Counted from the stretch's first letter, positions 23,455 to 32,040 are shown. The stretch is 64,000 nucleotides of DNA from an uncultured Ruminococcus sp. (GCA_946413815.1 CAMKMD010000003.1:1-64000), one strand, 5' to 3'. Notes: generated by a model not told the origin, from the letters alone. Made by a program: numbers and translations.

Positions 23455-24621
23455 ATGCCAGAGCTTTCAAACCGCACAGCCACCTTTACAGATTCCGTCA
23501 TAAGACGTATGACGAGAGTTTCGAATAAATACGGTGCAGTCAATCTCTCTCAGGGCTTTCCGGATTTCGAGCCGCCCAGAGAGATACTCGACCGCCTTGC
23601 ACAGGTAACCAAAGAGGATTTCCACCAATACTCCATAACCTGGGGCGCACAGAATTTCCGTGAGGCCCTTGCCGAGAAGCAGTCACGCCTTATGGGAAGG
23701 AAGATAGACCCCAATGGTGAGATAGTTGTCACCTGCGGCAGTACGGAGGCTATGATGGCTGCGATGATGTCCGTCACCAATCCCGGGGACAAGGTCATCG
23801 TGTTCTCGCCCTTCTATGAGAACTACGGCGCAGATACCATACTCTCAGGAGCAGAGCCTATCTATGTACCGCTCATCCCCCCTGCCTTCACCTTCGATGC
23901 AGACGTTCTCGAGGCAGCCTTTAAACAGCACCCCAAGGCTCTCATACTCTGCAACCCCTCCAATCCCTGCGGAAAGGTATTCACACTGGAGGAGCTTCAG
24001 ATCATCGCAGACCTTGCAAAGAAATACGATACCTTCGTTATCACTGACGAGGTGTATGAGCATATCGTTTACGCTCCCCATAAGCACGTCTACCTTGCAA
24101 GCCTGCCGGGTATGTGGGAAAGGACCATCTCCTGCTCATCCCTCTCAAAGACCTATTCCATAACCGGCTGGAGACTCGGCTACGTTATAGCACCGCCGGA
24201 GATCATCGACACAGTCAAGAAGGTACATGACTTCCTTACTGTCGGCGCAGCAGCTCCCCTCCAGGAGGCAGCCGTAACAGGTCTGCGCTTCGGTGATGAT
24301 TACTATAAGTGGCTGCAGGACAAGTACACCGAGAAGCGCGATCTCTTCCTCAGGGGACTTGACGATATCGGCATACAGCATACGGTACCGGAGGGCGCAT
24401 ACTACATACTTCTCGACATCTCCGAATTCGGCTACAAGAGCGATCTCGTGTTCTGTGAGAAGCTGGCTGAGTATGTGGGAGTGGGAGCAGTACCCGGTTC
24501 CAGCTTCTTCAGGGAGCCTGAAAACCGCTATATAAGACTGCACTACGCAAAGAAGAACGAGACCCTCGAGGGAGCTCTCGGGCGTCTTAACGATATCAGG
24601 AAGAAAATGCCTAAGGAGTGA
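23455..24621 (+). CDS. Class I/II pyridoxal phosphate aminotransferase
   Basis: A 388-residue fold-type I aminotransferase of the kynurenine/glutamine-transaminase-like subgroup. NLSQGFPDFEPPREILD is the characteristic opening. CNPSNPCGKVFTLEEL and ITDEVYEHIVY hold the cofactor Asn and Asp/Tyr, the PLP lysine is in SSLSKTYSITGWRLGY, and the substrate-binding Arg is near the C-terminus (RYIRLHYAKK). It transfers amino groups between 2-oxo acids and amino acids, probably aromatic or branched. Position after the CoA ligase suggests it finishes a route from acid to amino acid. luxS starts 5 nt later, so the transcript is probably shared. Confidence 0.9.
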   Translation: MPELSNRTATFTDSVIRRMTRVSNKYGAVNLSQGFPDFEPPREILDRLAQVTKEDFHQYSITWGAQNFREALAEKQSRLMGRKIDPNGEIVVTCGSTEAMMAAMMSVTNPGDKVIVFSPFYENYGADTILSGAEPIYVPLIPPAFTFDADVLEAAFKQHPKALILCNPSNPCGKVFTLEELQIIADLAKKYDTFVITDEVYEHIVYAPHKHVYLASLPGMWERTISCSSLSKTYSITGWRLGYVIAPPEIIDTVKKVHDFLTVGAAAPLQEAAVTGLRFGDDYYKWLQDKYTEKRDLFLRGLDDIGIQHTVPEGAYYILLDISEFGYKSDLVFCEKLAEYVGVGAVPGSSFFREPENRYIRLHYAKKNETLEGALGRLNDIRKKMPKE

Positions 24622-24625
24622 GGAT

Positions 24626-25081
24626 ATGAAAACTATCGCAAGCTTTACAGTTGACCACGACAAGCTGGAGAAGGGAATGTATATCTCCCGTATCGACGGC
24701 GATGCCGTGACCTATGATATACGCATGAAAAAGCCTAACGGCGGCGACTATCTCAACAACGGCGCACTGCATACCTTCGAGCACCTGTTTGCGACCTATG
24801 CCCGCAACAGCGAGTATACAGACAGCGTGATCTACGTAGGCCCTATGGGCTGCCGCACGGGCTTCTATCTCATTCTGAGGGATACGGTATCACATAAGGA
24901 TGCCATAAAGCTGGTGCAGGACAGCTTCCGCTTCGTGGCGAACTTCACCGGCAGGATACCGGGCTCCGAGAGAAAGGAGTGCGGCAACTACCTCGAGCAC
25001 GACCTCACCGGCGCAAAGGCAGTCGCAGAGGATATGCTTGAAGTGCTCCGTGGGTATACAGAGGAGAGACTTGAATACTGA
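24626..25081 (+). CDS. luxS: S-ribosylhomocysteine lyase (LuxS)
   Basis: Cleaves S-ribosylhomocysteine to homocysteine and the autoinducer-2 precursor. The metal site is complete: His49 and His53 in HTFEH, and Cys119 in ECGNYLEHDL. The catalytic Cys is in GPMGCRTGFYL (Cys76). At 151 residues it has the usual length. It closes the CoA-ligase/aminotransferase operon and is followed by a hairpin. The homocysteine it releases is a substrate for the transsulfuration enzymes encoded about 7 kb upstream. No Pfs nucleosidase gene is in the window. Confidence 0.97.
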   Translation: MKTIASFTVDHDKLEKGMYISRIDGDAVTYDIRMKKPNGGDYLNNGALHTFEHLFATYARNSEYTDSVIYVGPMGCRTGFYLILRDTVSHKDAIKLVQDSFRFVANFTGRIPGSERKECGNYLEHDLTGAKAVAEDMLEVLRGYTEERLEY

Positions 25082-25089
25082 TAAAGCAA

Positions 25090-25112
25090 GGGCGCACAGT
25101 TATCTGTGCGCC
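25090..25112 (+). terminator. Hairpin after luxS
   Basis: GGCGCACAG (25091-25099), loop TTAT, CTGTGCGCC (25104-25112), then TTAGCTTG. The tail is weak. The sequence is closely similar to the stronger terminator at 29591. Confidence 0.65.
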
Positions 25113-25162
25113 TTAGCTTGTCGAAAAAGACTGATATATGTTCAAACTCAATCGCTGGGATT

Positions 25163-25260
25163 CTAAAGGGGCTTTCGCCCCTTTAGCGGAGTCCAGAGGC
25201 AGAGCCTCTGGTGGGGTGTGGGGCAAAGCCCCGCATACAGCCTTCAGGCGGAGCTTCGCA
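25163..25260. repeat. Cluster of small palindromic repeats
   Basis: CTAAAGGGGC-TTTC-GCCCCTTTAG (25163-25186), CCAGAGGC-AGA-GCCTCTGG (25193-25211), GGGGC-AAA-GCCCC (25220-25232) and a GGCGGAGCTTCGC unit follow one another in the gap between luxS and the minus-strand membrane gene. This is a common intergenic palindrome type in Clostridia. Confidence 0.75.
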
Positions 25261-25274
25261 TAGTATTATCCTCC

Positions 25275-25952
25275 TTACTTGTCCGTGCTTCTCCTGAGAT
25301 ATATCACAGAGCCTGCCCAGCGGACTATCTTCACGGTTAAGCCGGAATAAAGCTGATCCGCATCTGCAACGAATCTGCCTTCTTTCAGATAGTATACATA
25401 ATAAGGCTTTGTCTCGGTGCTGTGCTTGTAGCGTATGGTAACGTTGTAGGTCTCTTCTATGGGTATCTCGGCAATGCGCGCAGAGCCGTCCACGTTCTCC
25501 CACTTGCCGGCGGTAAGTGCGGTGATGACAGTGTGGGAGAGACATACAGCGAGGGCGATGCCCTCGATGATAACGAATACCAACGGACCGTTGCCTGCTG
25601 CAATGATGGCTGATATGATCAGTATGGGTATCTGTGCATAGAGGAAGTACTTCAAAGCCGGGCTCGATTTGACCTGCTGTGCAAGGAGCTCATCGTACTC
25701 ATACGGCTCAAGCTCCCGCCAGTCCGGCGATTCAGCGCTATAGACCTTCCCGCGCACATCCGGCATGAAGTTCTGAAACATGAACACAACAATCCCGGGT
25801 GCTGTTAAACCGCAGAAGAGCGCAACGAATAAATCGAGAGCGGAGTCGCTTCCGATAGCCATCATCAGACAGAGCATTATCGAACCCAGAGTTGCAAGAC
25901 CGACATAATATCCGTATCCCCCGAACAGATGGGCCAGTTTTAGTCTCCACAT
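25275..25952 (-). CDS. Hypothetical membrane protein
   Basis: A 225-residue protein not recognised beyond its topology. The ATG at 25952 lies 7 nt after AAGGAGG. Hydrophobic segments occur near residues 14-33, 38-60, 98-118 and 120-142, so four helices. The last 75 residues are soluble and strand-rich (YNVTIRYKHSTETKPYYVYY) and may lie in the cytoplasm. It is transcribed alone on the minus strand, divergently from the ADP-ribosylglycohydrolase gene, and runs into the palindrome cluster. Confidence 0.7.
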   Translation of the reverse strand: MWRLKLAHLFGGYGYYVGLATLGSIMLCLMMAIGSDSALDLFVALFCGLTAPGIVVFMFQNFMPDVRGKVYSAESPDWRELEPYEYDELLAQQVKSSPALKYFLYAQIPILIISAIIAAGNGPLVFVIIEGIALAVCLSHTVITALTAGKWENVDGSARIAEIPIEETYNVTIRYKHSTETKPYYVYYLKEGRFVADADQLYSGLTVKIVRWAGSVIYLRRSTDK

Positions 25953-26028
25953 AATAATCCCTCCTTGATATATTATTATATCATTTTCCGTGAGAGTTTG
26001 CAAGTATCTGTACCGCCTTCATATTCCG

Positions 26029-26057
26029 TTGACTTATACACATAAATATTGTATAAT
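26029..26057 (+). promoter_or_regulatory. Promoter of the ADP-ribosylglycohydrolase operon
   Basis: TTGACT (26029-26034), 17-nt spacer, TATAAT (26052-26057). Confidence 0.82.
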
Positions 26058-26092
26058 ATACTTAACAACAAATCAAACGGGGAGATGATAGC

Positions 26093-27232
26093 ATGAGAAA
26101 CAGAGACAGGTTCCGGGGCTGCCTTGTTGCAGGCGCCGCCGGAGACGCACTCGGCTACGCTGTTGAATTCAGCAGCGAGGAGAAGATAGCGGAGGAATAC
26201 GGCAGCGGCGGTATAACCGGATACAGCCTTACAGACGGCCTTGCACGTATCTCCGATGACACGCAGATGACGCTCTTTACCGCCGCAGGTCTCCTCCTCG
26301 GCACTACTGTCACCCGCACAAAGGGCATAGTCGGCAGCTTCCCGAGGTATATAGCAATGTGCTACCGTGACTGGCTCGCAACACAGAACGGCAGCTATCC
26401 GGCAGCAGGCGTTACAAAGCACAGCTGGCTGCTGAACGTGCCTGAGCTTTTCAGCAGGAGAGCGCCGGGCAATACCTGCCTTTCCGCTCTTATGGGCGGT
26501 ACTGCGGGTACGGTCAACAAGCCCGTTAATAACAGCAAGGGCTGCGGCGGAGTCATGCGTGTAGCGCCGGTGGGACTTTACTTCTGCGACAGGGATACGG
26601 ATATACTGCATTCGGATATGATAGCCGCAGAGGCGGCAGCCATAACTCACGGCCATGACCTGGGCTGGCTCCCGGCGGCGGCTCTGGCGCATATCATAAG
26701 GCGGATATGCGAGGACGATATGACTGTTGACGAGGCCGTGACGGATTCCCTGAGGGCTATGGGAGAGCTTTTCCCCCGGTCGAGACACCTCTACTTCTTC
26801 TCTTCCCTCATGAAGAGGGCTATGGACCTTGCCGGAAAGGATACCGAGCCTCTCCGTGCCATACACAAGCTGGGCGAGGGCTGGGTAGCGGAGGAGACAC
26901 TTGCAATAGCGGTATACTGTGCGCTTAAATACCCGGAGGATATGGACAGGGCGCTCATCACCTCAGTCAACCACAAGGGCGACAGCGATTCCACGGGAGC
27001 AGTCACAGGAAATATACTCGGGGCAAAGCTGGGATTCAGCAGGATACCGGACAAGTACCGGAAGGACCTTGAGCTGCACGACCTGATAGTGGATATAGCT
27101 GACGACCTCTGGAAGGACTGCCCGCTGAACGGCCGGAACAGTGACGAGATGTGGGAGCGGAAGTATGTCCGCATGACCTATACAGGAAAGGGAAAGAGGA
27201 CTGACATTGATAAGGATAATACCGATAACTGA
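26093..27232 (+). CDS. ADP-ribosylglycohydrolase family protein
   Basis: A 379-residue DraG/ARH-type hydrolase expected to remove ADP-ribose from proteins or other molecules. The dinuclear magnesium ligands are visible: GDALG near residue 18, SDDTQM near residue 57, and the C-terminal HKGDSDSTGAVTGNILGA motif. Other conserved elements are NSKGCGGVMRVAPVG and ITHGHDLGWL. The start follows GGGGAG. No dinitrogenase reductase or DraT gene is nearby, so a nitrogenase role is not indicated. It leads a likely operon with the GNAT and helical-repeat genes; its end overlaps the GNAT gene by 26 bp. Confidence 0.92.
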   Translation: MRNRDRFRGCLVAGAAGDALGYAVEFSSEEKIAEEYGSGGITGYSLTDGLARISDDTQMTLFTAAGLLLGTTVTRTKGIVGSFPRYIAMCYRDWLATQNGSYPAAGVTKHSWLLNVPELFSRRAPGNTCLSALMGGTAGTVNKPVNNSKGCGGVMRVAPVGLYFCDRDTDILHSDMIAAEAAAITHGHDLGWLPAAALAHIIRRICEDDMTVDEAVTDSLRAMGELFPRSRHLYFFSSLMKRAMDLAGKDTEPLRAIHKLGEGWVAEETLAIAVYCALKYPEDMDRALITSVNHKGDSDSTGAVTGNILGAKLGFSRIPDKYRKDLELHDLIVDIADDLWKDCPLNGRNSDEMWERKYVRMTYTGKGKRTDIDKDNTDN

Positions 27233-27671
27233 CAGTAAGGCAAGACAGACCATATCACGGGCGATACTGGAACAGCTCAGAGAATGGTTCGAGGTCGATG
27301 AGAGCCGTGAGCAGTATATAGAGGAATCGGCGGAACAGGTATTCTTTGCTGCCTTTGACGGGGCAAAGCCCGTCGGCTTCATAACCATGAAGGAGACCGG
27401 ACGTGACACGGCAGAGCTTGCGGTCATGGGCGTGCTGAAGGACTACCACCGTCAGGGTGTAGGCCGTCAGCTTTTCAAGGAACTGAAAAATGCCGCACAG
27501 GAGCACGGCTACAGCTTCATGCAGGTAAAGACGGTGAAGATGGGCGTATATGAGGACTACGACATAACCAACCGCTTCTACCTCAGCCTCGGCTTCAAAG
27601 AGCTGGAGGTGCTTCCCCTCTGGGACGAGGCCAATCCCTGTCAGATATATGTGATGTATATAGGAGCGTGA
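27207..27671 (+). CDS. GNAT family N-acetyltransferase
   Basis: A 154-residue acetyltransferase. The acetyl-CoA motif A is seen as AELAVMGVLKDYHRQGVGRQ with LF following, and motif B includes NRFYLSLGFKELE. The only start upstream of the fold is TTG at 27207, 6 nt after AGAGGA and inside the previous gene, which points to translational coupling. The substrate cannot be told; proteins, small amines and antibiotics are all used by this family. Confidence 0.88.
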   Translation: MIRIIPITDSKARQTISRAILEQLREWFEVDESREQYIEESAEQVFFAAFDGAKPVGFITMKETGRDTAELAVMGVLKDYHRQGVGRQLFKELKNAAQEHGYSFMQVKTVKMGVYEDYDITNRFYLSLGFKELEVLPLWDEANPCQIYVMYIGA

Positions 27672-27704
27672 CTGAGCGCATAACCATGAAAGGCAGGCGT
27701 CATC

Positions 27705-28754
27705 GTGAAGAAGATAAAATACGTTCTTGCGGGACTGGTGCTTGCCGCAGCAGCCGTCACAGCCGCCGCAACGGAGATTCAGCAGTCGGACAGGCGCCTG
27801 CTGAGTGCTCCGGAGGAAGAGGTATACGCTGCCGTCAGGGGCTGGAGCACGGAAAGGCTCATACGCAGGATAAACCGTATTGAGAAAAAGCTGCCGGAAA
27901 TGCCGGACAAGACTGCCCTCCTGCCCCTCCTCAGTGTGCTCTGCGAACGTGCAGACGAGTTTACTGCGGAGAGGCTGATAGAGCAGATAAAGCGTAAGGA
28001 GACCCTTGCTGGCATAGAAGAGGCCTTCGTGCAGATGTATGCGGCGGGGGATTATGACAACGCTGAAATGCTCGGACTGCTCAGTGATGCTGATATCTGT
28101 GAGGATACAAAGGAGTACATCACTTCACAATGCGATTTTACGGCTGAGGAACTGGCAGAGATATTCAGAAGCACTGACGGCAGGACTGCGGCAATTGCCA
28201 TCAAGCGCATCTCAGCAGAGGATTCTGAGACTGCCATGCAGCTCGTCAGGGAGTTTACAGAGGCCGGCAGCGGCAGCATATCCGATGAGAAGTATGCGGC
28301 CATATGCCTCGGAATAGCTCAGTACTACGAGAAGCACAAGGAGCCTGAGGATGTGGCAGCCATGAAGGACATCTACATTCCCATGATGAAGAAGATACTT
28401 GAAGAGGGGCAGTCACAGACCGTCAGGGACCAGGCTGTATATGCCATGGGAAGGATATGCGATTATGAGCTTTTTGCGTGGCTAATAGATAACGACAGCA
28501 TCGACAAGTCCCTGAAGATTTCAGTTGCAGAGCGCAATTACAGGCCTATGAAACGGTGGATAGAAGCGGCTGAGTCGGAGAAGGATATCCGCGCAGTCAT
28601 GGAGGCCATGGAGATATATCCGATACTTGAGATAGCCGATGCACTGGAGAAATCCATAGAGCAGGGCACTCTGGAGGATACGGAAAGACTTCGCTCCGTT
28701 ATCGGTCACATCAGGGAAAAGGGCATCCCCGCGGTGGATAAGTATGATAACTGA
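27705..28754 (+). CDS. Membrane-anchored alpha-helical repeat protein, unknown function
   Basis: A 349-residue protein starting with GTG at 27705. Residues 4-24 form one hydrophobic segment (YVLAGLVLAAAAVTAAAT), either an uncleaved anchor or a signal peptide. The rest is almost wholly helical with pairs of amphipathic helices about 35-40 residues long, including VRDQAVYAMGRICDYELFAW, the look of HEAT/armadillo-like repeats used for protein contacts. No catalytic motif is seen. It lies 33 nt after the GNAT gene in the same operon. Confidence 0.7.
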   Translation: MKKIKYVLAGLVLAAAAVTAAATEIQQSDRRLLSAPEEEVYAAVRGWSTERLIRRINRIEKKLPEMPDKTALLPLLSVLCERADEFTAERLIEQIKRKETLAGIEEAFVQMYAAGDYDNAEMLGLLSDADICEDTKEYITSQCDFTAEELAEIFRSTDGRTAAIAIKRISAEDSETAMQLVREFTEAGSGSISDEKYAAICLGIAQYYEKHKEPEDVAAMKDIYIPMMKKILEEGQSQTVRDQAVYAMGRICDYELFAWLIDNDSIDKSLKISVAERNYRPMKRWIEAAESEKDIRAVMEAMEIYPILEIADALEKSIEQGTLEDTERLRSVIGHIREKGIPAVDKYDN

Positions 28755-28802
28755 CCGCCGGAGGGGTGCTGAATAAACACAACCATCAAAAGGAGGTAAA
28801 CT

Positions 28803-29582
28803 ATGGACAAGAAAGCAATGTACAAAATAAGCTACGGACTCTTTGTGGTGACGGCCGCCCTCGACGGCAGGGACAACGGCTGCATCACCAACACCCTCGC
28901 ACAGGTGACCTCCGAGCCCAACAGGGTATCGGTAACGGTAAACAAGTCGAACTACACACATGATATGATAGTAAAAAGCGGCAGCTTTACCGCATCTGTC
29001 ATCAGCACGGGAGCAGACTTTGAGCTCTTTAAGCACTTCGGCTTCCAGTCGGGCAGGGATGTGGACAAGTTTGCAGGCTATACCTCATGCCGGCGCGGAG
29101 GTAACGGCGAGATGATAGTTACCGCAGGCACCAATGCCTTCATCTCGGCAAAGGTCTGTCAGACCGTTGACCTTGGCACACATACCATGTTCATAGCTGA
29201 TGTTACGGATATGGAAGTGCTCAGCAGCGAGCCATCTGCCACCTATGAGTACTACCAGAGCAATATCAAGCCGAAGCCGGAGGCAGTTGGAAAGACGGAG
29301 GACGGCCAGACTGTATGGCGCTGCGTGATATGCGGCTATGAGTACGTGGGCGAGGAGCTCCCCGAGGACTTCATCTGCCCCATATGCAAGCACCCTGCAT
29401 CCGACTTCGAGAAGGTCACAGGTGCAAAGGAGGAGGCAGTGCCCGTAGGAAAGACTGAGGACGGCCAGACTGTATGGCGCTGCACAGTATGCGGATATGA
29501 GTATATCGGCGACGAACTGCCGGAGGATTTTGAATGTCCTCTCTGCGGAGTTCCGGCATCCGAGTTTGAAAAGGTAACATGA
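28803..29582 (+). CDS. Flavin reductase-rubredoxin fusion (high-molecular-weight rubredoxin) with two rubredoxin domains
   Basis: A 259-residue redox protein. Residues 1-155 are a flavin reductase-like (FMN-binding split barrel) domain, opening KISYGLFVVTAALDGRDNGC with TNTLAQVTSEP. Two complete rubredoxin domains follow: CVICGYEYVGEELP...CPICKHPASDF (about 170-206) and CTVCGYEYIGDELP...CPLCGVPASEF (about 223-258). Such fusions pass electrons to flavodiiron oxidases in anaerobes and protect against oxygen or NO. One rubredoxin is the usual number; here the second copy is a tandem duplication with near-identical linkers (GKTEDGQTVWRC twice). The start follows AGGAGG. Strong terminator downstream. 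Confidence 0.93.
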   Translation: MDKKAMYKISYGLFVVTAALDGRDNGCITNTLAQVTSEPNRVSVTVNKSNYTHDMIVKSGSFTASVISTGADFELFKHFGFQSGRDVDKFAGYTSCRRGGNGEMIVTAGTNAFISAKVCQTVDLGTHTMFIADVTDMEVLSSEPSATYEYYQSNIKPKPEAVGKTEDGQTVWRCVICGYEYVGEELPEDFICPICKHPASDFEKVTGAKEEAVPVGKTEDGQTVWRCTVCGYEYIGDELPEDFECPLCGVPASEFEKVT

Positions 29583-29590
29583 TAAAAACG

Positions 29591-29620
29591 AGGGCGCACA
29601 GTTTTCTGTGCGCCCTTTTT
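29591..29620. terminator. Bidirectional terminator between convergent genes
   Basis: GGGCGCACAG (29592-29601), loop TTTT, CTGTGCGCCC (29606-29615), TTTTT on the plus strand. The minus strand reads CTCGTTTTTATC after the stem, so it can serve both genes. Confidence 0.9.
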
Positions 29621-29621
29621 A

Positions 29622-30902
29622 TCAGAGTCTGAAATACCCCTTTCCGTCAGTGCTGCGGAGGATACCCGCCGACGGCGCATTCCTGCCGTTGAGCACGGGC
29701 TTGATCATCCTCTTTGCCGAATCCGGATGCTTTTTGATGTAACTGTCAAGATAGTCATAATTCTCCCACAGGTGCATGGGGAAAAAGACATCGATATCCG
29801 CAGTTTCAAGGTATATCTCCATACTTTCCTCTCCGTTGGAGCCGAATCTCGGGTCCAGCGGGAGCATTGCAAAATCGATATGCCTGCCTCTCAGCGGAGC
29901 GATAAACTTCCTGAATGCCTCTCTTGATGCCTGTTCAGCCTGTGCGTATTCCGGAGATGCCTTTATCTCCTTCAGTGCCTCAGGCGGAGGAGCCTGTCCG
30001 TCCGGTCCTTCGATATGCAGCGGCTGTATCCAAAGGTCGCCGGCGTGGTAGACAGTCATATCTCCGGCAGTCACGAGAAAAGCCGTACCTATATCCGTGG
30101 AGCGCAGAGCCTCGGCCTTAACGCCGATGCTGCCGAAATCGAGAGTCTCTCCCGCCTTTACAGTGAAGCACCTGTCATCGAGCCCGGGCAGCTGCCTTTC
30201 AAGCTGCTCTGCCATCTTTGTGAACAGCACCTCAGTTTCCTGATCAAGCCCCACGACAAAGGAGATATTTTCAAAGCGCTCCATCAGGTGGAAGATGTAT
30301 CTGTTGAAATGGTCACCGTGAAGATGCGAGATAAATACGATAAGCGGCTTGTCCTTCCTTGTGGGAGGCAGCTTGCCGATATAGCAGTCAAACAGGAGGG
30401 TGACCTCCGGCAGCTGCAGCCAGAAGCCGCTCTGTCCGAGAAATTTGCCCCTCAGCGAGGTATCCGTGACCTCTCTCTCAGCCGGTGCCAGGTCGAGATA
30501 ATCGCCCTTGTCGATGTCGTGCTCGAACCAGTGCATATAGGGGATACCGCCTATCCAGCGGTAGGCAGCTCCCTCGAGCTTGCCCTTGACCCAGAAGCCG
30601 TTGATACGCTCTGTCAGGTCATATCTGCCGTTGTCGAACTTAACACCCTTCGGTTCGCTTCCGGCGATACGCAGCTCACCTCTGCCGTCCTGCAGTTCAT
30701 CCTTCCACTGGCCCTTGTAGGTATTGCCGTTGGTGTAGAAGAGGGTGCCGGAGCCGTTTATCCTGTCGTCAAGGAATTCCCCGACGTACCTCTGTCCGCT
30801 GCTCCAGGTGTATTCACCCCTGCCGCTGCGCTTTGCATCGATAGTTTCACCCTTGTAACTGTCGCCGTTTTCGTACTTGCATTCTGTAAATTCCTTGCGC
30901 AT
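29622..30902 (-). CDS. MORN-repeat / metallo-beta-lactamase-fold fusion protein
   Basis: A 426-residue protein. The ATG at 30902 lies 8 nt after AAAGGG; an upstream in-frame GTG overlaps that site. Residues 1-85 hold MORN repeats (YENGDSYKGE, WSSGQRYVGEF, YTNGNTYKGQW), and a further region to about 160 links to a metallo-beta-lactamase-like domain with SHLHGDHFN as the metal motif, VFISH before it, and VYHAGDLW as the second motif. The C-terminal part (HIDFAMLPLDPRFG, FFPMHLWENY) matches UlaG-like or RNase-Z-like MBL hydrolases. MORN repeats usually bind lipids or proteins. Substrate unknown. Confidence 0.85.
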   Translation of the reverse strand: MRKEFTECKYENGDSYKGETIDAKRSGRGEYTWSSGQRYVGEFLDDRINGSGTLFYTNGNTYKGQWKDELQDGRGELRIAGSEPKGVKFDNGRYDLTERINGFWVKGKLEGAAYRWIGGIPYMHWFEHDIDKGDYLDLAPAEREVTDTSLRGKFLGQSGFWLQLPEVTLLFDCYIGKLPPTRKDKPLIVFISHLHGDHFNRYIFHLMERFENISFVVGLDQETEVLFTKMAEQLERQLPGLDDRCFTVKAGETLDFGSIGVKAEALRSTDIGTAFLVTAGDMTVYHAGDLWIQPLHIEGPDGQAPPPEALKEIKASPEYAQAEQASREAFRKFIAPLRGRHIDFAMLPLDPRFGSNGEESMEIYLETADIDVFFPMHLWENYDYLDSYIKKHPDSAKRMIKPVLNGRNAPSAGILRSTDGKGYFRL

Positions 30903-30949
30903 AGATTTCACCCTTTCTGAGGCATTGATTTTATAGTCAGCCTACATTT

Positions 30950-30978
30950 ATTATAACATTTTATAATTTATAAGTCAA
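30950..30978 (-). promoter_or_regulatory. Promoter of the MORN-MBL gene
   Basis: On the minus strand TTGACT (30978-30973), 17-nt spacer, TATAAT (30955-30950). Confidence 0.82.
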
Positions 30979-31194
30979 CTAAAAACGCAAAATAATATTA
31001 CAGTTAAGGTTAATTCTGTAAATATCGCTAATGGGAGGAAAGCGGGTTTGTGCAATTCGGGGAAAAGTTAATTCTGCCAATTTAGCGGCAAAAAACGGAG
31101 GTAAAAGTATTACGGCAGAGCGGGCCGGGCAGGTCAAAACAGTTATCAAAAGCTTCCCGCACCCTCCCTTCAATGCGATAGCCGTCTTTACTCT

Positions 31195-31930
31195 GCGATT
31201 CTAAAAAGTCCCCCGTACTTCCATGCAGCTCGTGCGATAGCCCACTTTAGCCTGCTGGTCTGAAATAAAAGCAAAAGCTGACAGGTGGTGGAGGATGTCA
31301 GCTTTTACTGCGGTTTTCTGTTCCTCCCCCTCCCATGGTTTCCCCCTTTGGCCATCAAGCGTACAAGTTGGAATCAATGAAACACAAGGGAGAGAAGAAA
31401 TTGTGTAGGGACCGCCTCTGGCGGTCCGCAGGTTGACGAATCGCTTAATAGATGCGGGCTGCCGAAGGCAGCCCCTACAATGCGGACATGACTGTAGGGG
31501 CGGGGCGATGTGGGCATCGCCCCCTACATTCAAATTACCGGCAATTTTCAGAAGCGGACCGCCAAAGGCGGTCCCTACACATATAATCTTCTTTCCTCTG
31601 TATTTTGAACAGTGTCAGTTGTACCGTTGAATACCAAAGAGGAACACCTCCGGGGGCAAGGGGGAGGGAAAAAGAAAACCGCAGCAAAAACCGGCATTTC
31701 CCTCCCCCTCGCCTGACAGGCGCCCGTCCCCTCTGTCAGCTGCGCTGACATCTCCCCGCCCCGCGGGGAGTCACCCCCTTTTGGTTTTCCTCTCTGGACT
31801 CTCTTTTCCCTCGCCCCCTTTCCTCCACCCTTTGCCGGTTTTTGCTTTTTTTAAGACCAGCAGGCTAAAGTGGGCTATCGCAAGGGCGGCATGGAATGTG
31901 CTGCCTCTTTTAAATCCATCGCCGCAGGCG
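31195..31930. repeat. Palindrome-rich repeat island with terminal inverted repeats
   Basis: The 1,138-nt gap 30903-32040 has no convincing gene. Within it, 31234-31261 and 31854-31881 are perfect 28-bp inverted copies (left arm GCGATAGCCCACTTTAGCCT...), and imperfect complementarity continues outward to about 31195 and 31930 and inward for about 20 nt. A second nested pair, CTGCGGTTTTCT (from about 31307) against AGAAAACCGCAG (to about 31685), lies inside. The interior holds several GTAGGG...CCCTAC hairpins, an AAAAGCTGACA/TGTCAGCTTTT stem (31273-31306) and a CTGTCAGCTGCGCTGACA palindrome near 31735. No transposase is present; it may be a non-autonomous mobile element or a repeat hotspot. Confidence 0.75.
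31498..31658. repeat. Dispersed repeat, copy 2
   Basis: 31567-31658 matches 6852-6943 in the same orientation (about 89%). 31498-31584 matches 63073-63156 in inverted orientation, including GGACCGCC-AAA-GGCGGTCC and a GGGCGATG...CATCGCCC hairpin. Confidence 0.85.
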
Positions 31931-31961
31931 ATACAACTAATTATGAATTAAGAATTATGAA

Positions 31962-31990
31962 TTGACAACCCCCCGCTGTAATGATATAAT
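31962..31990 (+). promoter_or_regulatory. Promoter of the U32-like gene
   Basis: TTGACA (31962-31967), 17-nt spacer, TATAAT (31985-31990). The -35 box abuts an AT-rich repeat (AATTAAGAATTATGAATT). Confidence 0.85.
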
Positions 31991-32040
31991 AGTAACATCG
32001 AACGGACAGCTATCTGTCCGGTGTACAGGAGGAAAGTATA

